A stretch of 41,960 nt of DNA, from positions 1 to 41,960 of the forward strand of contig JAQUND010000012.1 in the NCBI GenBank assembly GCA_028717785.1, written 5' to 3'. Origin of the DNA: Candidatus Nanoarchaeia archaeon (GTDB taxonomy: Archaea; Nanoarchaeota; Nanoarchaeia; SCGC-AAA011-G17; JAFCDX01). Both the position numbers and the translations under genes were made by a program. Below, piece after piece: positions 6,807-12,953 of the stretch (positions are counted from its first letter, which is position 1; every line of letters starts with the position of its first letter). The notes beneath the pieces were generated by a model. The model was not told the origin of the DNA and ran no database searches. It was given only the letters and a program-made list of their open reading frames with translations.

Positions 6807-7467
6807 ATTTTATCTCTCCATCTCTTAGATTGTATATTTTATCCGCGTATTCTGCTACGCTAGGATCATGAGTTACTAAGATTATTGTTTTTCCTTGTTT
6901 ATTTAATTCTGTTAAAAATTGCATTATTTCTTTTCCTGTTTTTGAATCTAAATTTCCAGTTGGTTCATCAGCAAGTATAATATCTGGATTGTTTGAAAGA
7001 GCTCTTGCAATTGCTACTCTTTGCTGTTCTCCACCACTCATTTCATTTGGTTTATGATTTAATCTATGACTTAAATGAACCATATCTAATAATTCTGTTG
7101 CTATTTTTTTTCTATTTTCTATTGGAATATTTTGAAACATCATTGGAAGCATTACATTTTCTAATGCAGTTAAAGTAGGAATTAAATTGAATTTTTGGAA
7201 AATATAACCAATTTTTTTTCCTCTTATTGAAGCTAAATCTGATTCTGTTAATTCTGAAATATTATAACCATCTAAGGATATTTTTCCAAAACTTGGAATA
7301 TCTAAACATCCAACTAAATTCATCATTGTACTTTTTCCTGAACCTGAAGGACCCATTATTGAAATAAATTCTCCTTTTTCTATAGCTAAATTTACTTCTT
7401 TTAGAGCATTTACAATTACTGGCCCCATTTTGTATTGTTTTTTAACTTGTTCTAATTGGATTATCAT
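6796..7467 (-). CDS. MacB/LolD-type ABC transporter ATPase
   Basis: 223 residues, the normal length for LolD-like ATPases. Walker A GPSGSGKST is at 39-47, followed by the Q-loop in YIFQKF, the signature MSGGEQQRVAIARAL, Walker B ILADEPTG with the catalytic Glu, and the switch His in LVTHD. It is the first gene of a three-gene operon with the surface protein and permease. It starts at an ATG with ATTTATAAAT centred 25-26 nt upstream (leaderless), and a perfect 14-bp palindrome lies just beyond the TATA box. Confidence 0.93.
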   Translation of the reverse strand: MIIQLEQVKKQYKMGPVIVNALKEVNLAIEKGEFISIMGPSGSGKSTMMNLVGCLDIPSFGKISLDGYNISELTESDLASIRGKKIGYIFQKFNLIPTLTALENVMLPMMFQNIPIENRKKIATELLDMVHLSHRLNHKPNEMSGGEQQRVAIARALSNNPDIILADEPTGNLDSKTGKEIMQFLTELNKQGKTIILVTHDPSVAEYADKIYNLRDGEIKYVN

Positions 7468-7487
7468 CCTTACTGGATATTGAACTT

Positions 7488-7515
7488 ATTTATAAATGTT
7501 CCTATTGTACAATAG
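7488..7515 (-). promoter_or_regulatory. ABC operon promoter with perfect 14-bp palindrome
   Basis: On the minus strand ATTTATAAAT (7488-7497) is the TATA box of the ABC operon. Four bases further upstream lies CTATTGTACAATAG (7502-7515), a perfect self-complementary 14-mer. Its place directly upstream of the TATA box is where archaeal activators or repressors bind. Confidence 0.55.
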
Positions 7516-7545
7516 TTACAAATATCAATTGTATTTTAATAAAGC

Positions 7546-7557
7546 AAGGTTTAAATA
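7546..7557 (+). promoter_or_regulatory. tRNA-Leu promoter (BRE + TATA)
   Basis: AAGGTTTAAATA lies about 28 nt upstream of the mature tRNA 5' end. The GG-TTTAAATA form matches the other strong promoters of this window. Confidence 0.6.
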
Positions 7558-7581
7558 AAATTGAATAAAGAATTATTTTAA

Positions 7582-7687
7582 GTGGGGATGCCGGAGTGGT
7601 CAAACGGGGCAGAATTACAAAAAGTAATGCCTAACCTCAAGAGCTGCTGGCTTAGTGCCTACGCAGGTTCGAGCCCTGCTCCCCACA
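7582..7687 (+). tRNA. tRNA-Leu(CAA) with a 22-nt intron
   Basis: Acceptor GTGGGGA pairs with TCCCCAC; discriminator A at 7687; no encoded CCA. The T arm is GCAGG-TTCGAGC-CCTGC. The long variable arm (TGGC...GCC) marks a class II tRNA. The anticodon loop CTCAAGA (7636-7642) gives anticodon CAA at 7638-7640. The 5' strand of the anticodon stem is interrupted after GCAG (ends 7612). Removing 7613-7634 restores GCAGC paired with GCTGC and a mature length of 84 nt. Reads UUG codons. Confidence 0.93.
7613..7634 (+). other. tRNA-Leu intron at non-canonical position 30/31
   Basis: The intron contains ATTAC-AAAAA-GTAAT, a 5-bp hairpin. Next to it, exon GGGC pairs with intron GCCT (4 bp), flanked by 3-nt bulges AGA and AAC. 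Cutting each bulge after its second base gives exactly the ends needed for a complete anticodon stem. This is a bulge-helix-bulge site for the archaeal splicing endonuclease. The outer exon helix is weak, so the site is of the relaxed kind. Confidence 0.88.
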
Positions 7688-7731
7688 TAAATTAAACAAA
7701 AAATATATAAATTCAATAATTATGAAATAAT

Positions 7732-7863
7732 ATGAAAACAATAACCATCACTCAAGAAGAATATAATAAATTGAAACAATTTGAAAAAGTTGATCAAGAA
7801 TTATTAAAAGATATCGCTTCTGGAATAAAAGATATTTTAGTTGGAAAAGTAAAAGAAATTTAA
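7732..7863 (+). CDS. Short antitoxin-like protein, convergent with toxin
   Basis: 43 residues beginning MKTITITQEEYNKLKQFEKV and ending with SGIKDILVGKVKEI. The form (K-T-I-T-I strand, EEYNKLK helix, then L-x-x-I-x-x-G-I-K-D-I-L-x-G-K) matches the very short archaeal antitoxins that usually precede RelE-like toxins and end in a D-L/I-x-x-G-R/K-I/V tail. Here the toxin is on the opposite strand, tail to tail, and the stop codons share TTAA (7860-7863). An AATATATAAATT box at 7702-7713 lies at leaderless distance. Small size keeps some doubt. Confidence 0.65.
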   Translation: MKTITITQEEYNKLKQFEKVDQELLKDIASGIKDILVGKVKEI

Positions 7864-8174
7864 AGATTTTTTATTATTCTTTCCACATCTTCTTTATAAA
7901 TATCTAAATTTGTTTTTATTAAATCTATTTCATGTTGCTGTGCTTTTTTGTCTGTTATTGTAATTAAAAATACAACTTTATGTTCTTCATAAACTAAAAA
8001 TAATAATCTTTTACCTTCAAATTTCTTTTCACGAAAAAATTTATAACCTAATGGTTTACCAGAATAAGGTTCTAATTTTAATTGTTGTTCAAATTCAAAT
8101 ATTCTTGTTTGTTCAGATTTATCTAACTTTTCTAATTTTTTATCATACCAATCTGAACGAAATACCCTAAACAT
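7860..8174 (-). CDS. RelE-family toxin (archaeal FFREKKF-type)
   Basis: 104 residues with the pattern of a widespread archaeal RelE/YafQ-like group: PYSGKPLGYKFFREKKFEGK in the middle, then RLLFLVYEEHKVVFLITITD, DKKAQQHEIDLIKTNL, and a C-terminal helix. These are ribosome-dependent RNases or close relatives. The likely antitoxin is the 43-residue product convergent with it (7732-7863), an unusual arrangement. The minus-strand TATA (CTTTATATAAT, about 8192-8203) gives it an independent leaderless promoter, so toxin and antitoxin are not co-transcribed. Confidence 0.82.
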   Translation of the reverse strand: MFRVFRSDWYDKKLEKLDKSEQTRIFEFEQQLKLEPYSGKPLGYKFFREKKFEGKRLLFLVYEEHKVVFLITITDKKAQQHEIDLIKTNLDIYKEDVERIIKNL

Positions 8175-8278
8175 AAAACATATATAACTTAAGATTATAT
8201 AAAGTTTACTTAATTAAATACAAAAAGATAACATTTAAATTAGTAATACTTATAAGAAGTGTATAATATTCTATTGAA

Positions 8279-8977
8279 ATGAAACTAATAATAACTAAAG
8301 AAGGAAGAAAATATCTAAAAGAAGATATTAATATAAGTTTAAATGAAGGTAATATAAAAAAATTAGTTTTTGGTAAAAATAAAACTCATTCTGGTAATGT
8401 AGTTTATGCTGTTGAACCAAGATTTAATGATTTATTAAAAAAAATGAAACGTGGTCCAGCAATTGTTTTAAATAAAGATATTGGATTAATAATAACTGAA
8501 ACAGGAATTAATAAAGATTCTATTATTGTTGATGCTGGTGCAGGTACTGGTTATTTAGCAGCAACCTTAGCAAATATTTGTAAAAAAGTAACAACTTATG
8601 AAAATAGAAAAGAATTTTATAATATTGCAAAAGAAAATTTTGAATTTTTAAATTTAAAAAATGTAGAAATAAAAAATAAAGATATTTACAAAGGTATTGA
8701 AGAAAAAGATGTTGATTTAATTACTTTAGATTTAGCACAACCTGAAAAAGTATTAAAATCTGCAGCTAAAGCATTAAAATTAGGTGGATTCTTAGTTGGA
8801 TATTTACCAACAATAAATCAAGTTATGAATTTAATTAAAGAAATAAAAGAACCATTTATACTTGTAAAAACTTCTGAAGTTATTGAAAGAACTTGGATTA
8901 CAGATGAACGTATAAGACCTGATTCTAATATAATAGGACATACAGGATTCTTAGTTTTTATTAGAAAAGTTTGTTAA
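8279..8977 (+). CDS. trmI: tRNA (adenine-57/58-N1)-methyltransferase TrmI
   Basis: A class I SAM-dependent methyltransferase that makes m1A at position 58 (in archaea also 57) of the tRNA T loop. After a small N-terminal beta domain the Rossmann fold begins with motif I IIVDAGAGTGYLAATLA (about residues 80-97). VTTYENRKEFYNIAKENF holds the acidic SAM-ribose ligand, followed by VDLITLDLAQPEKVL, and the family ending RTWITDERIRPDS with HTGFLVFIRK. At 232 aa it is slightly shorter than typical archaeal TrmI. A TATA near 8248-8258 fits the ATG. It is convergent with the gene at 9006, with a hairpin between them. Confidence 0.9.
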   Translation: MKLIITKEGRKYLKEDINISLNEGNIKKLVFGKNKTHSGNVVYAVEPRFNDLLKKMKRGPAIVLNKDIGLIITETGINKDSIIVDAGAGTGYLAATLANICKKVTTYENRKEFYNIAKENFEFLNLKNVEIKNKDIYKGIEEKDVDLITLDLAQPEKVLKSAAKALKLGGFLVGYLPTINQVMNLIKEIKEPFILVKTSEVIERTWITDERIRPDSNIIGHTGFLVFIRKVC

Positions 8978-8993
8978 AAAGATTTAATTAAAT

Positions 8994-9016
8994 TTCAAAA
9001 GTATATTACTTTTGAA
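8994..9016. terminator. Perfect hairpin between convergent genes
   Basis: TTCAAAAGTA (8994-9003), a 3-nt loop TAT, then TACTTTTGAA (9007-9016). It lies between the stop of trmI and the 3' end of the opposing gene and could end transcription from both sides, although archaea normally rely on T-tracts. Confidence 0.45.
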
Positions 9017-9653
9017 TACGCCTAATAAATCTAACTCCCAAATTTGAACTACTAATCCTACCATCTATATTACTACTTATTATAAATTTTTTTCCGTCTG
9101 TAGAAAAAATACCAAATGGTTTTTTATTCATTTTATGTAATATGTTTTTTGGGTTTACTTTATATTTTTTATTATCTGAAGTTACAACTAAAATATCTTC
9201 ATTATGAATTTTATTCCAAATATAATTTATTTCTTGATTTTGCTCTTCCCCTTTTGTTCTCAATTTAAATAATAATTCTATTCTTAATCTAGAACAATTT
9301 AAAAGAGGTATATGCTCTTTCTGTTGAGATTCAAATTTTGTTAATTCTTTTAATAAATAATAGGGTTTATTTATATTATCTTTAAATACTTTAATTTGAG
9401 ATACTTGTTCTATTGGAGGAAAAATATCAATAACAGATATTTCTTTATTTCCAAAATTAGTTACTAATAATTCCATACCAAATACTCCTTTTTCAAATAA
9501 TATTTTCTTTTTTAGGTTTAATGGAAAAATATAATTACTATTATAAAATTTAAATTTTAATTTTGGAAGAGATTTAAAATATTGAAAAATATTAAAACAT
9601 ACACTTATCATGGCTATAATTCCTGTTATAATTAATATAATTTCTGACATCAT
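9006..9653 (-). CDS. Membrane-anchored protein of unknown function
   Basis: 215 residues. One N-terminal TM helix (EIILIITGIIAMISVCFNIF, about 4-24) is followed by a soluble, probably cytoplasmic or surface domain rich in beta strands and lysine. A V/I-T-N-F-G-N-K-E-I-S-V pattern near residue 65 resembles the edge strands of immunoglobulin-like domains. I do not recognise the family. The second Met (MSE) is an equally possible start. The TATA-like TTTATTAAAT at 9671-9680 is at leaderless distance. It is flanked by trmI (convergent) and the PINc ATPase (divergent). Confidence 0.6.
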   Translation of the reverse strand: MMSEIILIITGIIAMISVCFNIFQYFKSLPKLKFKFYNSNYIFPLNLKKKILFEKGVFGMELLVTNFGNKEISVIDIFPPIEQVSQIKVFKDNINKPYYLLKELTKFESQQKEHIPLLNCSRLRIELLFKLRTKGEEQNQEINYIWNKIHNEDILVVTSDNKKYKVNPKNILHKMNKKPFGIFSTDGKKFIISSNIDGRISSSNLGVRFIRRIQK

Positions 9654-9754
9654 AAGAAGATAACATATTATTTATTAAATCTTACTAATATCAACTAAAA
9701 CAAATAAATCTTAAAAACTTAAAAGAAAACATTTAAATATAAGACTTCTTTAAA

Positions 9755-9791
9755 CCAGATAACTTAAGTTGCTTATTCTAAAGTTATCTGG
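9755..9791. repeat. Inverted repeat upstream of the PINc ATPase gene
   Basis: CCAGATAACTT (9755-9765) and AAGTTATCTGG (9781-9791) form an exact 11-bp stem with a 15-nt loop. A TTTAAA box at 9732-9737 lies just upstream, so a transcript starting near 9761 would begin inside it. This makes an operator at least as likely as an RNA hairpin. Confidence 0.6.
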
Positions 9792-9797
9792 CTAAAG

Positions 9798-9813
9798 TAA
9801 AGTATATACTTTA
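9798..9813. promoter_or_regulatory. Palindromic TATA region of the PINc ATPase gene
   Basis: TAAAGTATATACTTTA is a perfect 16-bp palindrome centred 27-28 nt before the ATG at 9833, the distance expected of the TATA box for a leaderless transcript. Confidence 0.6.
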
Positions 9814-9832
9814 GTATATAAATATAACGAAA

Positions 9833-11620
9833 ATGATACAAAAATATTTACTAGATACAAGCGTAATAATAGAAGGTATTGCATCCAATTTAATTAAAGA
9901 AAAAAAATTAAAGGGAAAAGTAATAATCACAAATGCATCAGTTGCAGAACTAGAAAATCAAGCAAATAATGGATTAGAAATTGGTTTTATTGGTTTAGAA
10001 GAATTACAAAAACTTCAAGAATTTCAAAAAAAGAAAAAAATAACTATAGAATTCCTTGGTCCAAGACCAAATATTTCTCAAATACAATTAGCAAGATCAG
10101 GAGAAATTGATGCTTTAATCAGGTCTATAGCACATGAACAAAAAGCAACTTTAATTACAGCAGATAAAGTACAAGCTGCTTCTGCTAAAGCTTTTGGAAT
10201 TGAATTAAAATTCATAGAAATGAAAAAGCCAGAATTAAAATTAATGCTAGAAGATTATTTTGATAGTGAAACAATGTCTATTCATATTAAAGAAAAATGT
10301 CATATTGCAGCCAAAAAAGGTAAACCTGGACAATGGAAGTTAGAAAAATTAAAAGATAAATTAACAGGAAAGCAAGTTCAAGAATTAGCAAAAGATGCAG
10401 TTGAAAAAACAAGAATGGATCCTGGTTCTTTTGTTGAAATTTCAAGAAGAGGATCAACAATAGCTCAATTTAGAAATTATAGAATTGTTATTGTAAAACC
10501 ACCAATAGCAGATGGTTGGGAAATAACAGTTGTAAGACCAATCAAAAAATTAAATATTGATGATTATAATCTTCCAGAATCTTTATTTGAAAGAATAAAA
10601 AATAAAGCTAGAGGAATGTTAATTGCAGGTGAAGTAGGTTCGGGTAAAAGTACTTTAGCACAAGCAATAGCAGAAATGTATGTTAAAAATGGAAGAATAA
10701 CTAAAACAGTTGAATCTCCAAGAGATTTACAATTATCAGATGAAATAACTCAGTATAGTAAAAACTTTACATCTAGTGAAGAAATTCATGATATTTTATT
10801 CTTATCCAGGCCAGATAATATAATATTTGATGAAATTAGAGATACTCCAGATTTTAAATTATTCATTGATTTAAGATTAGCAGGAAGTAATTGTATTGGA
10901 GTATCACATGCAGCATCAGCAATTGATGCTATTCAAAGATTTATTGGTAGAACAGATACTGGAATGATTCCAAGTGTTGTTGATACAATAATGTTTATAG
11001 AAGCAGGAAAAATAAAAAATGTTTTAACTTTAAAAATGAAAGTAAAAGTTCCAAGTGGAATGACTGAACAAGATTTAGCTCGTCCAGTAATTGAAGTAAG
11101 AAATTTTGAAGGAGATAAATTAGAATATGAAATCTATTCTTATGGAGAAGAAACAGTTGTTATTCCAGTAAATGTAGAAAATCAACCAGCAGTTAACAAT
11201 TTAGCTTTAAAGGTTGTAGAACAAGAATTTAGAAAATACGGAAATATAAAAGCAGAATTAATTGATAGTAATCGTGTACGTGTTTACGTTCCAAAATCAA
11301 GAATTGGAGAAGTTATTGGTCGTGAAGGTAGTAATATTGATAATACTGAAAAAAGATTAGGTATTAGTATTGACGTTGAAGAAATAAAAGAAAGACAAGA
11401 ATCTGCTGAATATAAAATATCAGAAACAAAAAAACATATAATTTTTAAATTAGAACATAAATATATTAAAAAAAGAGCTGATTTTTATTTAGGTGAAGAA
11501 TTTTTACTAAGTGGAATAGTTGGAACAGATGGAGAAATAAGAGTTAATAAAAAATCTGAAATTGGTCGTAAGGTTGTAGATGCAATAGATATGAACAAAA
11601 AAATAGAATTAAGAATATAA
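9833..11620 (+). CDS. PIN domain - ATPase - KH domain protein (PINc/VapC-family ATPase)
   Basis: A 595-residue archaeal protein (COG1855 type). Residues 1-140 are a PIN ribonuclease domain with acidic residues in LLDTSVIIEG, SVAELENQA, GEIDALIRSIA and ITADKVQA. Residues about 240-430 are a VirB11/PilT-like ATPase with Walker A GEVGSGKST (266-274) and Walker B NIIFDEIRDTPDF. Residues about 480-530 are a KH domain with its GREG loop (496-499). It probably acts as an ATP-driven RNA-processing or RNA-binding nuclease, perhaps on the ribosome; the exact substrate is unknown. Nearly universal in archaea, so taken as core. Its final codons and stop form one copy of a 23-bp direct repeat. Confidence 0.9.
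   Translation: MIQKYLLDTSVIIEGIASNLIKEKKLKGKVIITNASVAELENQANNGLEIGFIGLEELQKLQEFQKKKKITIEFLGPRPNISQIQLARSGEIDALIRSIAHEQKATLITADKVQAASAKAFGIELKFIEMKKPELKLMLEDYFDSETMSIHIKEKCHIAAKKGKPGQWKLEKLKDKLTGKQVQELAKDAVEKTRMDPGSFVEISRRGSTIAQFRNYRIVIVKPPIADGWEITVVRPIKKLNIDDYNLPESLFERIKNKARGMLIAGEVGSGKSTLAQAIAEMYVKNGRITKTVESPRDLQLSDEITQYSKNFTSSEEIHDILFLSRPDNIIFDEIRDTPDFKLFIDLRLAGSNCIGVSHAASAIDAIQRFIGRTDTGMIPSVVDTIMFIEAGKIKNVLTLKMKVKVPSGMTEQDLARPVIEVRNFEGDKLEYEIYSYGEETVVIPVNVENQPAVNNLALKVVEQEFRKYGNIKAELIDSNRVRVYVPKSRIGEVIGREGSNIDNTEKRLGISIDVEEIKERQESAEYKISETKKHIIFKLEHKYIKKRADFYLGEEFLLSGIVGTDGEIRVNKKSEIGRKVVDAIDMNKKIELRI
11598..11620 (+). repeat. 23-bp direct repeat, copy A (PINc ATPase 3' end)
   Basis: AAAAAATAGAATTAAGAATA plus TAA covers the last seven codons of the ATPase gene and ends exactly on its stop codon. 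An identical copy is at 11895-11917. The bases outside differ on both sides. Confidence 0.92.
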
Positions 11621-11668
11621 ATATTAAAGTACAATAATGGTTATAAAGAAAAAAATCTTTTATTTAAT

Positions 11669-11896
11669 ATGGTAGAAAAATTAACAAAAATTGTTGAAGA
11701 AAGTGAATTAAAAAATGGAGAAAAATTTGATCTAAAGATAGATGAAAAAAATAAGATTGTAACTATAGGAGTAAATTACAATTTATTAAACGAATTAAGA
11801 CAGAATAATCATAATATAACATTTAATAGGGGTGGATATGTGATTAATTTATCTTACGAAGATGGAAGAACACCAGAACAAATAATTGATAGATAA
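11669..11896 (+). CDS. Small protein of unknown function in a repeat-bounded insert
   Basis: 75 residues starting MVEKLTKIVEESELKNGEKF and ending SYEDGRTPEQIIDR. It looks like a small alpha-beta fold: an amphipathic helix, a strand pair (FDLKIDEKNKIVTIGV), a helix (NLLNELRQNN), then a strand pair around NRGGYVINLSYEDG. No family recognised. A GGTTATAAAG box at about 11639-11648 lies at leaderless distance from the ATG, so it brings its own promoter. The gene is bracketed by a 23-bp direct repeat of the PINc gene tail. Its stop codon touches the second copy. This supports arrival as an insert. Confidence 0.65.
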   Translation: MVEKLTKIVEESELKNGEKFDLKIDEKNKIVTIGVNYNLLNELRQNNHNITFNRGGYVINLSYEDGRTPEQIIDR

Positions 11897-11917
11897 AAAA
11901 TAGAATTAAGAATATAA
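11895..11917 (+). repeat. 23-bp direct repeat, copy B
   Basis: Exact copy of 11598-11620, starting within the stop codon of the 75-residue gene. The unit 11621-11917 (297 bp) contains only that gene and its promoter. Confidence 0.92.
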
Positions 11918-11953
11918 TTAACTTTAAAAAATACTTTTTCTTTTAAATAATAT

Positions 11954-12028
11954 AGGGCTGTAGCGCAGTCTGGATAGCGTAGAAGGTTCCTAACCTTTTG
12001 GTCGTGGGTTCAAATCCCATCAGCCCTG
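11954..12028 (+). tRNA. tRNA-Arg(CCT)
   Basis: 75 nt. Acceptor AGGGCTG pairs with CAGCCCT; discriminator G; no CCA encoded. D arm GCGC/GCGT. Anticodon stem GAAGG/CCTTT with loop TTCCTAA gives anticodon CCT at 11989-11991 (reads AGG). T arm GTGGG-TTCAAAT-CCCAT. A CTTTAAAAAA element about 27 nt upstream is the likely TATA. A protein gene begins only 6 nt after the 3' end. Confidence 0.93.
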
Positions 12029-12034
12029 TTTAAA

Positions 12035-12277
12035 ATGATAATATACCTTTCACAACAAAGAATAGATGAACACAGAGAAGAGAAAGAATTAGAAGATATA
12101 ATAGATTTTTGTAAAGAAAGATTCAAAGATAAAGATCAAAGGATTATAACTGAACATGTAATAGGTTTACATGAAAAATACAAAATTTCAATTATCAATT
12201 ATGAAGAACTAAAAGATAAAATTTGCGATGAACTAGAAAAGTTTCTTTTAACATATAGATCTTGTAACCCAAATTAA
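12035..12277 (+). CDS. Small charged protein of unknown function, directly after tRNA-Arg
   Basis: 80 residues, predicted largely helical (EEKELEDIIDFCKERFKDKD, then IGLHEKYKISIINYEELKDK), rich in Glu, Lys and Asp, ending CNPN. No family recognised. The ATG lies 6 nt after the discriminator base of tRNA-Arg and no separate TATA at leaderless distance is available outside the tRNA body, so it is probably co-transcribed and its mRNA 5' end made by tRNA 3' processing. Its 3' end overlaps the convergent membrane-protein gene by 4 nt. Confidence 0.6.
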   Translation: MIIYLSQQRIDEHREEKELEDIIDFCKERFKDKDQRIITEHVIGLHEKYKISIINYEELKDKICDELEKFLLTYRSCNPN

Positions 12278-12543
12278 TTTAATTCTTTTCTATATCTAAT
12301 TCCGGGATTTAAATAATTAAATTTAATATAAATTAAATAAATTAATGAAAAAATAGCAAAAATTGTAAGAAATGATATTAAAACTAAAAGAGGAATTAAT
12401 TTTAATAGACTATTCTGTATAAAAAATATACTTAAAAAAATAAGAAGTAAAATTATAATAATTAAAAAAAGAAAATTTAAAGTTAACTTTTTAGATTTAA
12501 TTAAAAAATAAATACTTAAACTATACAAAAAGGTTACAGACAT
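12274..12543 (-). CDS. Small integral membrane protein, unknown
   Basis: 89 residues with about two to three hydrophobic segments (residues 3-16, 20-42 and 48-74) rich in Ile, Leu and Phe. No motif recognised. It overlaps the upstream membrane-protein gene by 10 nt in another frame, so the two are translated together or are the halves of one frameshifted membrane protein. The C-terminus ELN matches that of the upstream glycosyltransferase, sharing 13 bases, which in such AT-rich DNA may be chance. Confidence 0.5.
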   Translation of the reverse strand: MSVTFLYSLSIYFLIKSKKLTLNFLFLIIIILLLIFLSIFFIQNSLLKLIPLLVLISFLTIFAIFSLIYLIYIKFNYLNPGIRYRKELN

Positions 12544-12920
12544 AAAAAAACTAGCAAGAATAAAAAATGGAAAAATAAATTATATGTAGGAAAAAAAATT
12601 ATAATAATACTAAATATAAATAAAAAAAGTATAAATATTGCAACTACTTTAATAAAATTCATTAATTTTGGACTAATAAAATATAAAGGGTGTTTTGTTT
12701 TTATTATTTTATCTTTAATTCCTTTAAATCTTTCTTCGGATTTTAAAGTATAAATATATTTTATGTATACTCCAAATAATAATAAAAAATATATTCCAGT
12801 TACAAACAAAGATCTAAAAAATGAAGTTTTATGATAATTATTTATAATAAAATAAAACCCTATAGCATTAACAATCCAAAATGCAAAGATATAAAAATAA
12901 TTTTTCTTGGTTAATTCCAT
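12534..12920 (-). CDS. Small integral membrane protein, unknown
   Basis: 128 residues with four likely TM helices (near residues 8-26, 36-55, 92-110 and 112-127) and a basic loop (SEERFKGIKDKIIKTKH) between the second and third. A minus-strand AATTTATAAATT box near 12936-12948 gives a leaderless start. No family recognised. It overlaps the next gene by 10 nt. A read-through product of about 210 residues with six or seven helices would result if a frameshift separates them; the sequence alone cannot tell. Confidence 0.5.
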   Translation of the reverse strand: MELTKKNYFYIFAFWIVNAIGFYFIINNYHKTSFFRSLFVTGIYFLLLFGVYIKYIYTLKSEERFKGIKDKIIKTKHPLYFISPKLMNFIKVVAIFILFLFIFSIIIIFFPTYNLFFHFLFLLVFLCL

Positions 12921-12953
12921 ATTATAATTAGTTATGTAAATTTATAAATTTTC

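Noticed and set aside
6993..7178. Plus-strand ORF within the ABC ATPase gene.
   Set aside because: Shadow frame; the ATPase has all of its motifs.
7690..8278. Possible direct repeats bracketing the convergent toxin-antitoxin pair next to tRNA-Leu, like the eno cassette.
   Set aside because: Only loose AT-rich similarity between 7690-7713 and 8208-8240; no exact match long enough to matter and no copy of the tRNA 3' end downstream.
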